Below, one piece after another: positions 43,592 to 52,351 of a stretch of 64,000 nt of DNA; the first letter of the stretch is position 1; each line of letters begins with the position of its first letter. The stretch comes from Marinobacter bohaiensis (GTDB lineage: Bacteria; Pseudomonadota; Gammaproteobacteria; Pseudomonadales; Oleiphilaceae), in contig NZ_QGEH01000001.1 in NCBI RefSeq assembly GCF_003258515.1, positions 310,001-374,000 of the forward strand. The letters run 5' to 3'. Position numbers and translations under genes: made by a program. The notes below the pieces were generated by a model. It was not told where the DNA came from. It worked only from the letters and a program-made list of their open reading frames with translations, and searched no databases.

Positions 43592-44673
43592 TCAATCTGC
43601 TGGACGATAGCGCCATCGCCCGCGCCAGGTCCGGGTGCACGTCGGCGCTGTGTTTGACCTTCAATGGCCTCAAGGTTCGGCTGCTGACCAACAACCCGTC
43701 GATACTCGACTACCTGGTCGGCTATTTTTCCGGCCTGACCGACAGCCAGGCCGTCCAGAAAGAACTGCGGGTCTTCCTGATCGACGGCGAGCCGGATACG
43801 GGCGCGGTCGACTGGACGCCGGTCCAGCGCAGCAAGGTGAGCCGGCTAGGGCTGAAGGAGGCCTATGTGGATACGCACGACGGCCGCTGGATCCACAAGG
43901 TGCGCACGGGCCTGGTGATGTTCCAGTCGTTGGTCGACCCCGTCGTCATGGGTGATCTGCTGGCCAACCGCTCGCAGGTGGTCAACTTCATCAACAACCA
44001 GTTCCTCAACCACTACCAGCGACAGGGTTACCTGCTGGGGCACGCGTCGGCGTTCGACATCGAGGGCCGTACGACGGCCATCGCCGCCAGCTCCGGCGGC
44101 GGCAAGTCCACGCTGATGCTCAAGGCCCTGGAGACGCCGGGGGCCCGATTCCTGTCCAACGACCGGATCCTGTTCAAAGCGGAGGGCGGCGCCGTGCGGG
44201 TGCTGGGGGTGGCCAAGCACCCACGGGTCAATCCCGGCACCCTGATGCACTCGGAGCGGTTGCGGTCGATCCTGCCGGCGGCGGAACAGAAGCGGTTTGC
44301 GGGCATGCCCACCGGTGAGCTGTGGGCGATTGAGCAGAAGTACGACGTGCTGATTCCCGCGGCCTATGGTGACGGCAAGACCGCGCTGTCCGGAACGCTC
44401 AGAAATCTGGTGCTGCTGGACTGGTCCCTGGACGATCCGGCGCCCACGGAGCTGGGTCCTGTCGACATCGAACAGTCGCCACATGCGCTGGACGGCCTGC
44501 GCAAAAGCCCCGGGCCCTTCTTCCAGAATGCGGAGGGTGTGTTTCCGCCGGAACAGAGCCCGGCGGCGGACGTTTACGCCGATCGTCTGCCCGGCGTGCA
44601 GGTGCTGCAGCTGACCGGCCGGGTCGACTTTGATCGGGCCGTTGAATTGCTCCACCAGTGGGGGCTGCTCTGA
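43588..44673 (+). CDS. HprK-related kinase (type B)
   Basis: The 361-aa protein has a P-loop ASSGGGKSTL near residues 168-177, preceded by the HPr-kinase-like strand GHASAFDIEGRTTAIA and followed by FLSNDRILF, equivalent to the Walker-B-like acidic site. HPr kinase uses this fold to phosphorylate serine on a small carrier protein. The first 130 residues are a separate domain of unknown function. The 'HprK-related kinase B' family is defined from this gene set. It overlaps the ATP-grasp gene (4 bp) and the phosphatase gene (1 bp), so production is coupled. Its target is unknown. The small amphi-Trp protein downstream is one candidate. Confidence 0.85.
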   Translation: MINLLDDSAIARARSGCTSALCLTFNGLKVRLLTNNPSILDYLVGYFSGLTDSQAVQKELRVFLIDGEPDTGAVDWTPVQRSKVSRLGLKEAYVDTHDGRWIHKVRTGLVMFQSLVDPVVMGDLLANRSQVVNFINNQFLNHYQRQGYLLGHASAFDIEGRTTAIAASSGGGKSTLMLKALETPGARFLSNDRILFKAEGGAVRVLGVAKHPRVNPGTLMHSERLRSILPAAEQKRFAGMPTGELWAIEQKYDVLIPAAYGDGKTALSGTLRNLVLLDWSLDDPAPTELGPVDIEQSPHALDGLRKSPGPFFQNAEGVFPPEQSPAADVYADRLPGVQVLQLTGRVDFDRAVELLHQWGLL

Positions 44674-45353
44674 TGGCCGCCATGGCCCTGATTCGACACG
44701 GCGCGTACGAACAGCTCGCCGGCACGCCCAGCGCGCTTCAGCCGTACCCGTTGACCGACGCGGGGATTGAAGAGGTGCGGGCGCAGGCGCGCCAGTTCGG
44801 CGACTGGCTCGCCGGATCGGGCTATCGTCTGGCACCGGAAATCCACTGCTCAACCCTTCTGCGAGCCTGGCAGACCGCTGAAATCTATCGAGAAGAGCTG
44901 GCGGCGTTCTTTGCCGGGCCGGCGGTGACGTGCAGCTTTGCCGCGCTCTGCGAACGCAGCGTCGGCGCCGTGGCCAACCTGAGCGTCGCCGAGATTGAGC
45001 GCATTGTCGCGCTCGATCCGCGTCTGGAACCGCTGCCTGAGGGCTGGAAGTCCACCAGTGATTTCCGGCTGCCGTTCGATGGCGCGGAATCCCTGCTGGA
45101 AGCCGGTGCCCGGGTGGCCGATCACTTGAGATCCCTGCCCATTACAGACGCCGAGCAGCGCATCCAACTGGTCGTGGGCCACGGGGCATCGATCCGCCAC
45201 GGGGTCTATCATTTAAATGTAATAAAGTTCAGCGACGTTAAACGATTCAGCATGTTCTACGGTCATCCGGTCGTTTTCGAGGCGCAGGCGCAAGGCTGGA
45301 CGCGTATATACGGACACTGGAAGAACCGACGCACATCCGAACCAATCGACTAG
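44673..45353 (+). CDS. Histidine phosphatase (phosphoglycerate-mutase superfamily)
   Basis: The 226-aa protein starts with the catalytic LIRHGAYE, where His9 is the phospho-acceptor. It carries STLLRAWQTAEIYREEL, and the second catalytic His lies in VVGHGASIRHGVYHL. It is therefore likely an active phosphatase of a small phospho-compound or phosphoprotein. The ATG overlaps the stop of the kinase gene by one base. A kinase and phosphatase made from one transcript suggests a reversible phosphorylation step. Confidence 0.87.
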   Translation: MAAMALIRHGAYEQLAGTPSALQPYPLTDAGIEEVRAQARQFGDWLAGSGYRLAPEIHCSTLLRAWQTAEIYREELAAFFAGPAVTCSFAALCERSVGAVANLSVAEIERIVALDPRLEPLPEGWKSTSDFRLPFDGAESLLEAGARVADHLRSLPITDAEQRIQLVVGHGASIRHGVYHLNVIKFSDVKRFSMFYGHPVVFEAQAQGWTRIYGHWKNRRTSEPID

Positions 45354-45365
45354 ACGACAGACGCG

Positions 45366-46694
45366 ATGGCATCCCCCGATTTCATTCCCAAGGTCAGCGA
45401 CCACCGATTTCACAGCGCCGTCCTGAGCCGCCTGCCTACGGAATGGGAACCCTGGCCCGACGATCAGACGTCCGTGAATCACGACGACGCGCTCAACACG
45501 TTCATCAAACGCTCCCGCAAGAAAACCTTCGCCTGGCCCAAAAAGCCGGTGGTGTTCGTTTCCGACCCCCACGCCGACGCCGAAGCGTTCGAAGCCTCAC
45601 TGATCGCCGCGGGGGTGATCGATCGGGACGGCGCCAACCTGTGTGAATACCAACTGACCAGGTTTGGTCGCAAGGCGGAAATCATCGTGGGCGGCGACTG
45701 TCTGGACAAGGGGCCCAGCAACCTCGCGCTGCTGCGCAGCCTGGCCCATTTGTACCGGCTCAAGGCGGATGTGACCCTGCTGGCCGGCAACCACGATCTG
45801 CGTCTGCTCATGGGGCTGCTGGTGCTGGAGCGGGAAAAGGACGCCGGCAGCCAGCACCTGTTTGTGCGCATGGGGCGCAAAGTGGTTCCCCTGTTCCGGG
45901 AGGTGTTTGACCAGTACCTCGTCAATACGAACTGGAGCCGCGGGATGCCGTCGGAGGCGGAGTGTCGGCAGGCGCTGTTCCCGGATGAGGACTGGTTTGA
46001 GAACTTCCCGTACTTTGCCGCCGGCTTCCTGACCGCTGAGGGCATCGACCGGGAGATCGGAAAAATGGCGGTCAAGAGTCGGGAGTTCGAAGCGCATTGC
46101 ACGGACGCTGGACTTTCCCTGCAGCAGGTCTACGCGGCGGCCATGAAGTGCCGCTCGCTGTTTCTCAAGGACTCCGGGGAGTTCCACTGGTTTTTCCGCA
46201 AGATGAGGCTGGTCAAACAGCGCGGGTCGTTCCTCTTCCTCCACGCAGGGCTGGACGATCATATGGCCGAGCTTCTGGCCAAGCGGGGCGTCAAACACGC
46301 GAACCGGGCCTTCAAGAAAAACCTGATGACACAGCACCTGTTCAGTTTCTACTATGGCTCGCTGGCCAACACCTTCCGCACCAAATACCGTGCGGTGGAC
46401 CTGCCGCTGACCGAGCGCGGGTCCAAGGCCGCCAGGCAGGCCGGGATCCAGGTCCTGGTGCATGGCCATGTCAACCACCACGCCGGCCAGCGCATATCGC
46501 TGCAGCAGGGGCTGGTGCACATCGAGGCCGATATTACGCTGGACGCCCATTCCCGGGAACGTGAAGGCCTGGACGGTCTCGGGGTCGGGGTAACGCTGAT
46601 CGACCGCAAGCGCGGGGTGGTGGGCCTAAGCGGTGACTACCCGCGCGCCAAGGTCTTCAAGCCCGGCCGCAAGGGACGACTGAAGGGAGCCTGA
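45366..46694 (+). CDS. PPP-type metallophosphatase
   Basis: The 442-aa calcineurin-like phosphoesterase has the PPP metal motifs in order: FVSDPHAD (DxH), GGDCLDKGPS (GDxxDxG), LAGNHDLRLL (GNHD/E), LFLHAGLDDH and VLVHGHVNHH. The C-terminus is basic (FKPGRKGRLKG), perhaps contacting nucleic acid or another polyanion. It is larger than bacterial PrpA phosphatases because of a helical insert at about 165-290. It starts 12 bp after the histidine phosphatase. It is the second phosphatase in the operon, implying a second phosphorylated product. Confidence 0.85.
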   Translation: MASPDFIPKVSDHRFHSAVLSRLPTEWEPWPDDQTSVNHDDALNTFIKRSRKKTFAWPKKPVVFVSDPHADAEAFEASLIAAGVIDRDGANLCEYQLTRFGRKAEIIVGGDCLDKGPSNLALLRSLAHLYRLKADVTLLAGNHDLRLLMGLLVLEREKDAGSQHLFVRMGRKVVPLFREVFDQYLVNTNWSRGMPSEAECRQALFPDEDWFENFPYFAAGFLTAEGIDREIGKMAVKSREFEAHCTDAGLSLQQVYAAAMKCRSLFLKDSGEFHWFFRKMRLVKQRGSFLFLHAGLDDHMAELLAKRGVKHANRAFKKNLMTQHLFSFYYGSLANTFRTKYRAVDLPLTERGSKAARQAGIQVLVHGHVNHHAGQRISLQQGLVHIEADITLDAHSREREGLDGLGVGVTLIDRKRGVVGLSGDYPRAKVFKPGRKGRLKGA

Positions 46695-46697
46695 TCA

Positions 46698-46961
46698 TTG
46701 AAGTCGAAAACCAAGTTCAGCCACGACTCACTGCTGGATCGCCAGTCCGCCAAGGACCTGTTGGTGGCGCTGGGCAATGCGGTGAAGAAGGGTCAACTCG
46801 AGTTCGAAGAGAGCGAGGGCGATCTGGTGTTGTCTCCGAACAAACTGCTGCAGGTCTCCGTGCGTGCCAGCGACGAGGGCGACAAGCAGGAAGTGGAGGT
46901 CAAGCTGAAGTGGCGGACCAGGGCCAAAGAGGTTTCGGATACGGCGCCTAAGATCAAGTGA
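46698..46961 (+). CDS. Small amphi-Trp domain protein
   Basis: The 87-aa, Lys-rich protein (GNAVKKGQLEFEESEGDLVLSP, then EVEVKLKWR) matches the short amphi-Trp domain, named for an amphipathic beta hairpin ending in Lys-Trp. Start is TTG at 46698 with GGGAG upstream. It is the last gene of the operon, 3 bp after the metallophosphatase. Its function is unknown. Its size, charge and place beside a kinase and two phosphatases make it a candidate carrier or substrate protein, analogous to HPr, but no HPr-like serine motif is recognisable. Confidence 0.75.
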   Translation: MKSKTKFSHDSLLDRQSAKDLLVALGNAVKKGQLEFEESEGDLVLSPNKLLQVSVRASDEGDKQEVEVKLKWRTRAKEVSDTAPKIK

Positions 46962-46995
46962 GGGCTGGGGCTGTGTTTTAGGCGGGTTTGGAATC

Positions 46996-47190
46996 GCCTG
47001 AAAGATAGGATGGACTCGCAACGCTCTGTGCGCGTTGCTCGGGGCTTGGCCCCGTCGTCGCGACTTTCCGACGTTCGATCCGTCTGCGTCGCAGACTTCG
47101 AGTCGAACCGTAGGTTCTTCATCGGCCATCAAGCAAACCAATATTCCACAAAAAGCCCCGCCACGTGCGGGGCTTTTTTATGGAATATTG
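46996..47190. repeat. Long direct repeat, left copy (tRNA-Arg 3' flank type)
   Basis: About 195 bp closely match 62667-62871 in the same orientation: GATAGGATGGACTCGCAACG, then CGTCTGCGTCGCAGACT, then AACCGTAGGTTCTTCATCGG and a terminator hairpin with TGGAATAT. The left copy lacks the 'CCTTCGGGG' insert of the right copy. It continues rightward into about 18 bp (to 47205) resembling the 3' end of the tRNA-Arg gene (15 of 18 identical), but no tRNA is present. It marks the left edge of the low-GC catabolic block. Confidence 0.85.
47151..47179 (+). terminator. Rho-independent terminator within the left repeat
   Basis: GCCCCGC-CACGT-GCGGGGC stem-loop with AAAA before and TTTTTT after. It is 190 bp beyond the kinase operon and could end its transcript. 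The same structure in the right repeat copy ends the tRNA-Arg transcript on the opposite strand. Confidence 0.85.
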
Positions 47191-47411
47191 TCCCGTCCTG
47201 ACCTGACCCCCTCTGGCTTAACCGTTCCTCGCTTAGTGGCGTTCATCCATTGAATGGTTTTGCCATAAAGCACGACTTATCGCTTGGGTGATCCTTCCCA
47301 TCGCAGCCGATACGCAAGTAGCCGCTTAAGTAAGGACAAGATCGTTGATATTTAACGTCTGTTTCCGAGCGAATACGTTCAAGGCTCGATAACTAAAACA
47401 GGAGTCTGATC

Positions 47412-47777
47412 GTGAGTATTCAATGTGTTCAAAAGCTGCAGCTCTCTTCCCTCGCCGAAGGCACCAAAGCTGAAACGCCGGCGGAAGCCTTGCTATCCGG
47501 TCATGGAGACGTAACGACTTACTTTGGTTTTGCCTCGGAGAACGGCAAGACAGTGAGTGGCATCTGGTCATCCGAAGCATTTAGCAAAAAGAAGTCCCAC
47601 CCGGATGAAATGGAGTTTTGTTACCTGATTGAGGGCACGGTGAAGCTCACCGATTCCGAAGGCAACAGTCAGGAGTTTTCCGCTGGCGAGGCTCTGGTAG
47701 TAACTCCGGGATTCGACGGTATCTGGGAATCAGTCACGCACGTCAAGAAGTACTTCGTGATCACCAAGTGCTCGTAG
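47412..47777 (+). CDS. Cupin-domain protein
   Basis: The 121-aa single-domain cupin (Cupin_3/EutQ-like) has GxxxH-type motif elements visible as KSHPDEMEFCYLIEGTVKLTD and FSAGEALVVTPGFDGIWE. These small cupins often sit beside PuuB-like FAD oxidoreductases in amine catabolism, as here. GTG start with AGGAG 7 nt upstream. The next gene follows after 30-45 bp. A sensor or isomerase role is possible, and no activity can be read from sequence. Confidence 0.82.
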   Translation: MSIQCVQKLQLSSLAEGTKAETPAEALLSGHGDVTTYFGFASENGKTVSGIWSSEAFSKKKSHPDEMEFCYLIEGTVKLTDSEGNSQEFSAGEALVVTPGFDGIWESVTHVKKYFVITKCS

Positions 47778-47807
47778 GTGTAGATCGCCTCAAATCGGCG
47801 GGGCGCA

Positions 47808-49232
47808 ATGAGGTTTGCAGCGATGATTTCAAATTACTCAACAGCCAGTTTTTGGCTAAGCCAGCTAGACCCACAGGGCGCGAGAGATCCGCTCGACGGT
47901 GATCGCGACGTCGATGTGGTCATTGTTGGCGCAGGCTATACGGGGCTTTGGACCGCGTACTACCTGAAAAAGAATGCACCCGAATTAAACGTCGCGGTCG
48001 TCGAAGCCAACATCGCCGGGTACGGCGCCTCTGGACGAAACGGTGGCTGGGTCGTTGGTTACGTTGCCGGCCTCGAAAAATACGTGTCTAGCCTGCCAAG
48101 CGCAGAGAAGCGAGATATCTGCAACGTCCTCTTCGACAACGTGGATGCCATCGGTGACGTGCTTCGGGACGAGGGCATAGAGGCCAACTTCCACAAGGGC
48201 GGCGTCATCTATGGAGCCGCTCGGTTCCCGGGACAGGTAGCCAGGCAAAAGGCGTTTCTCGACGGTCTCTATGAGGCGGGGCATACCGAAGAGGATTGCT
48301 GGTGGCTGAGCGCCGACGAGATGAGCGCCAAGGTCCGGTTGCGCAATGGCTACGGTGGAGTATTCAAGAAACACGCCGCTGTTGTGCACCCGGCAAAAAT
48401 GGTTCGGGGGTTGGCTGACGCTGTAGAAAAGCTTGGGGTAGCCATCTACGAGCAGACTCCAGCCATTTCCGTGAAGCCAGGCGAAGTGGTGACCAAGAAT
48501 GGCGTCGTGCGTGCGCCCGTTGTGGTCCCGGCGCTTGAAGGCTACTCCACAACCGTGACTGGGTTGGGTACCCGAATCATACCGGTTCAGAGTTTGATCA
48601 TTGCCACCGAGCCTCTGTCTGAAAGCTTGTGGGACGAGATCGGTCTGAAAAATCGAGAAGCATTCTGCGATGGCGGTCGAATGATCAGCTATGGCCAACG
48701 ATCAGCGGATGACCGAATGATTTTTGGTGCAAGGGGCGGGTACGTATATGGAGCGAAACCGCGCAGCGAGTTTTCACTGTCCGACCCGGAGTTCAGGCCA
48801 CGGGAAGGCTTGATGCATGACCTGTTTCCCATGTTGAAAGGTGTCGAAGTGACCCATGGTTGGGGCGGTTCGTTGGGGGTTCCCAGGGCATTCGCGCCGC
48901 ACGCGGTCTTCGACAAACGATCCGGTCTCGCCACCGCTGGCGGTTATGTGGGGCAAGGAGTCGGCCCTTCCCACTTATTCGGACGAACCCTTGCGGATTT
49001 GATTCTGGAAAGAGATTCCGAATTTACCCGTATGCCGTGGGTTTTCGGTGACAGACCCATAGGGCGGGCGTTGCGGAGGTGGGAGCCCGAGCCCTTCCGG
49101 TGGCTCACCTCAAGACTGATTCTTTCGATGTACGAATGGGAAGAAAAACTCTGTCAAGAAAATGCCAGCGCCTCATGGGGCAAGGTCATCGCGAATGCCA
49201 TCAACAACAACTTGGGAAAGCTCATGCGCTAG
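47808..49232 (+). CDS. FAD-dependent oxidoreductase, DAO family (PuuB-like)
   Basis: The 474-aa flavoenzyme has an N-terminal dinucleotide motif VVIVGAGYTGLWTAYYL followed by IAGYGASGRNGGWVVGY, typical of gamma-glutamylputrescine/glycine oxidase relatives. C-terminal HGWGGSLGVPRAFAPH and TAGGYVGQGVGPSHLFG bind FAD. It probably oxidises an amine or N-alkyl amino acid with FAD and O2. ATG 47823 is an alternative start. Together with the aldehyde dehydrogenase downstream it would convert an amine to an acid. Confidence 0.87.
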   Translation: MRFAAMISNYSTASFWLSQLDPQGARDPLDGDRDVDVVIVGAGYTGLWTAYYLKKNAPELNVAVVEANIAGYGASGRNGGWVVGYVAGLEKYVSSLPSAEKRDICNVLFDNVDAIGDVLRDEGIEANFHKGGVIYGAARFPGQVARQKAFLDGLYEAGHTEEDCWWLSADEMSAKVRLRNGYGGVFKKHAAVVHPAKMVRGLADAVEKLGVAIYEQTPAISVKPGEVVTKNGVVRAPVVVPALEGYSTTVTGLGTRIIPVQSLIIATEPLSESLWDEIGLKNREAFCDGGRMISYGQRSADDRMIFGARGGYVYGAKPRSEFSLSDPEFRPREGLMHDLFPMLKGVEVTHGWGGSLGVPRAFAPHAVFDKRSGLATAGGYVGQGVGPSHLFGRTLADLILERDSEFTRMPWVFGDRPIGRALRRWEPEPFRWLTSRLILSMYEWEEKLCQENASASWGKVIANAINNNLGKLMR

Positions 49233-49397
49233 CACCAGGTCGTTGGATTGCACCGAAACAGTAAATAAGTTCAGACATTAGCGTTTTCCGGCGGTTTGCA
49301 GTTCTTAAATTCGCGGAGCGCATCGTGTGCCAGAGCCATTTCTCATGCTTGTTGGGAATGGGCACATCAAACCGAAATAACAAGAGGAGCGGGTCAA

Positions 49398-50888
49398 GTG
49401 GAAACTGTTTGTCATCATATTAACGGTAAAGAAGTAACGGGAAGTGGCACTACGATCGAGATCACCAATCCGTCAACGGGAATGGTGGTTCGAAGCGTTG
49501 CCAATGCAGATACCGCGTTGGTACAAGCGGCGATTGAGGCAGCAAAAGAAGCCTTCCCTGCCTGGCGCGACACACCGCCGGCCAAGCGTGCGCAGGTGAT
49601 GTATCGGTTCAAGCAGCTGCTGGAAGAGAACGCTGATCGCATCGTGCATCTGATCAGTGAAGAGCATGGAAAAACGCTTGAGGATGCCATGGGCGAGGTG
49701 AAGCGTGGCATTGAAAACGTGGAATACGCCTGTGGTGTGCCTGAGCTGCTGAAGGGTGACTATTCCCACAACGCCGGGCCGTCGATTGATGCCTGGTCGA
49801 ACCATCAGCCGCTGGGCGTGGTGGCTGGTATTACGCCGTTCAACTTCCCGGCGATGGTGCCACTGTGGATGTATCCGATGGCGATTGCCTGTGGCAACGC
49901 CTTTATCCTGAAGCCGTCCGAAAAAGATCCGACCGCGTCTCTGGAAATTGCCAAATTGCTGGAGGAAGCCGGGCTGCCGAAGGGCATCATCAACGTGGTC
50001 CATGGCGGCCGTGAAGCTGTGGAAGCCCTGCTTGATGCTCCGGACGTGAAAGCCATTTCTTTCGTTGGTTCAACCCCCGTTGCTGAAAGCCTTTACGCTC
50101 GGGCCTGTGCGAATGGCAAGCGGGTTCAGGCACTCGGAGGCGCGAAGAATCACGCGGTGGTTCTGCCTGACGCCGACATCGAAAACGCGGCCAATGCCCT
50201 GATGGGGGCGGCCTACGGCAGTGCCGGGGAACGCTGTATGGCGATTTCGGTCGCGGTATGTGTTGGCGATGAAACCGCCGATCGCCTCGTCGCCTCAATG
50301 AAGCAGAAGATCTCCGGGCTGAAGATCGGTCCGGGCACCGAGCCCGGTCTCGACATGGGCGCACTGATTACGAAAGAGCACCGCGACAAAGTCATTGGTT
50401 ACATTGAAGATGGTGTGGCCGTGGGGGCAGAGCTTGTGGCTGACGGGCGAAACCTGAAAGTGCCAGGGCACGAGGATGGCTTCTTTGTTGGTGGTTGTTT
50501 GTTCGATCACGTGACCGCTGACATGAGAATCTACAAGGAGGAGATCTTCGGTCCGGTGCTGTGCGTCGTTCGCGTGAAGACCTTGGACGATGCCATCGCC
50601 CTGACCAACGCCCATGAGTATGGCAATGGCACTTGCCTGTTCACCAAGGATGGTGAAGCTGCCAGGCGCTTCTCTGACCAAATTGAAGTGGGCATGGTTG
50701 GCATCAATGTTCCACTGCCTGTGCCGGTTGCGTACCACAGTTTCGGCGGTTGGAAGCGCTCTCTGTTTGGCGATCTTCATGCCTACGGCCCGGATTCTGT
50801 TCGATTCTATACGCGGCGTAAGGCCGTGTCTCTGCGCTGGCCCTCGAAGTTCGAAGCAGCTCGCGCCGAGTTCTCCTTCCCCTCATAA
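49398..50888 (+). CDS. mmsA: CoA-acylating methylmalonate-semialdehyde dehydrogenase-type enzyme
   Basis: The 496-aa aldehyde dehydrogenase has the MmsA branch features: VAGITPFNFPAMVPLWMYPMAIACGNAF, the catalytic-Cys motif GSAGERCMAIS, and the ending PVPVAYHSFGGWKRSLFGDLHAYG. These enzymes make acyl-CoA from a semialdehyde with NAD+ and CoA, here perhaps acetyl-CoA or propionyl-CoA. Start is GTG 49398 with AGAGGAG 8 nt upstream. The frame reaches further upstream without a better start. It lies 166 bp after the FAD oxidoreductase. Confidence 0.92.
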   Translation: METVCHHINGKEVTGSGTTIEITNPSTGMVVRSVANADTALVQAAIEAAKEAFPAWRDTPPAKRAQVMYRFKQLLEENADRIVHLISEEHGKTLEDAMGEVKRGIENVEYACGVPELLKGDYSHNAGPSIDAWSNHQPLGVVAGITPFNFPAMVPLWMYPMAIACGNAFILKPSEKDPTASLEIAKLLEEAGLPKGIINVVHGGREAVEALLDAPDVKAISFVGSTPVAESLYARACANGKRVQALGGAKNHAVVLPDADIENAANALMGAAYGSAGERCMAISVAVCVGDETADRLVASMKQKISGLKIGPGTEPGLDMGALITKEHRDKVIGYIEDGVAVGAELVADGRNLKVPGHEDGFFVGGCLFDHVTADMRIYKEEIFGPVLCVVRVKTLDDAIALTNAHEYGNGTCLFTKDGEAARRFSDQIEVGMVGINVPLPVPVAYHSFGGWKRSLFGDLHAYGPDSVRFYTRRKAVSLRWPSKFEAARAEFSFPS

Positions 50889-51267
50889 CCCGCCGTAAGG
50901 TGAGTCCTGGCGTTCGGATAGTAAGTCTGCCGCTCCTTGCGTTGTGTGCGTTTTGAATACATCGCATGGAGCGCGGCTTTGATGAGGGCCCGTGTATCTA
51001 TGCCCGTTAGTTTAGATCGAAAAAGATCTGGGCGGTATTGATACCAAAAGTCATGCAAAAACAGAAAATATGGTTGCTTGTCGGGTGCGCTAGCCTCCCA
51101 TAGCCTCATAAATAGAGCTGTTCTTTACGCCGGCGCACGGATATGAACCGGAAAAATGGTCATCACTTGGGCCTGAATACGAAGTCGAAATATTGCCGAG
51201 GCGATGATAGGGAACAACCTAAGTCCATGACGGTTAGTTACATTAAAACAATATAGGAGTACTCGTC
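50889..51267. other. Intergenic region before the TRAP operon
   Basis: 379 bp in which no gene is supportable. The part nearest the TRAP genes is AT-rich and carries AGGAG before the dctP GTG. A promoter for the TRAP operon is expected here, but no clear -35/-10 pair or sigma-54 box was recognised. Confidence 0.4.
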
Positions 51268-52284
51268 GTGTTAGCACATAAAATTACCAAGTTGTTTATG
51301 TCATTGGTTGCTGCTTCATCTTTGACTGTATCTGCTATAGCTATGGCCAGCGATGAAAGCTATCGATTTAAAATGGTCAATTCGGATGATGCGGCAGACT
51401 CGCCGGTAGGGCGATCTGTACAGCTTTGGGCCGACCTCATCGAGGAAAAGTCCGATGGTCGAATGCAGGTCCAGGTCTTCCACCAGGGCGCCCTGGGTAA
51501 CGTAGGCGAAGTGTTTGACCACCTGCTGGCCGGCAATGTTGATATGGCCATTTCACTTCCCCAAACCTCTTACGATAACCGCGTCGCTATAATGTCCCTC
51601 CCGTACCTTTTCCTGGGCTGGGATGAGGCATATGAAGCCTATGGTGCCGATGGCTGGATGAAGGAGATCGTTGAGCCAATTTTTACGGATCTTGGGCTCA
51701 AGAGTTTCGGAGTGTACCCCTACGGTTTTGCAGGCATTGCAACCCGAGGTGATTATGCTGCGAGCCTTGAGGAAGCCCAGGACAAAAATCTAAAAGTGCG
51801 AGCCATTCCGGCCTTCCCGGTTCCGCAGACATTGCAAGCCATGGGCTTTCACTCCGTACCCCTGGATTGGAACGAAGTTTATACCTCCATTCAAACAGGC
51901 GTCGTCGATGGCGATGCAGGGAATACCATCTACTGGGACTATCAGTACTTCGGCGACCTCCTGGATTATTACGTGCACACGCGACACCTTTTTTCCTACT
52001 CGATCCTGATGATGAATAAGGGGACCTGGGATCAGATGGACGATGAGGATCGGGAAATCGTTAGATCTGCGGCGAATGAAGTCATTAGAAAGCAGTTTAC
52101 GGATGCGCGAGAAGAAGACGAGAAGTGGATAGCAAAAGCCGAAAAGGACGGCATGGAGTACTTCGAGCCGACCGACCTGCAACTTGAGGAGTGGGCTGCT
52201 GTTGTCCGGGATGAGATCTGGACCCTCGCGGAAAAGGAGTTTGGTAAAGAGTTGGTGCAAAAAGTTATGGATCACGCTCAATAG
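51268..52284 (+). CDS. dctP: TRAP transporter substrate-binding protein DctP
   Basis: The 338-aa periplasmic receptor has a Sec signal peptide (cleavage near AMA-SDE). The DctP-type body runs from RFKMVNSDDAADSPVGRSVQLWADLIEEKSDGRMQVQVFHQGALG. The carboxylate-binding Arg is in NLKVRAIPAFP. The segment DWNEVYTSIQTGVVDGDAGNTIYW is typical of the family. Start is GTG with AGGAG about 8 nt upstream. Ligand unknown. It is likely a carboxylic acid degraded by the neighbouring enzymes. Confidence 0.94.
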   Translation: MLAHKITKLFMSLVAASSLTVSAIAMASDESYRFKMVNSDDAADSPVGRSVQLWADLIEEKSDGRMQVQVFHQGALGNVGEVFDHLLAGNVDMAISLPQTSYDNRVAIMSLPYLFLGWDEAYEAYGADGWMKEIVEPIFTDLGLKSFGVYPYGFAGIATRGDYAASLEEAQDKNLKVRAIPAFPVPQTLQAMGFHSVPLDWNEVYTSIQTGVVDGDAGNTIYWDYQYFGDLLDYYVHTRHLFSYSILMMNKGTWDQMDDEDREIVRSAANEVIRKQFTDAREEDEKWIAKAEKDGMEYFEPTDLQLEEWAAVVRDEIWTLAEKEFGKELVQKVMDHAQ

Positions 52285-52351
52285 ATGAGTGGAACGAAAA
52301 GCGGGGCTGACCGTCGGTCCCGCCCCCCCCGAATCTATAGAGAGATTTATA

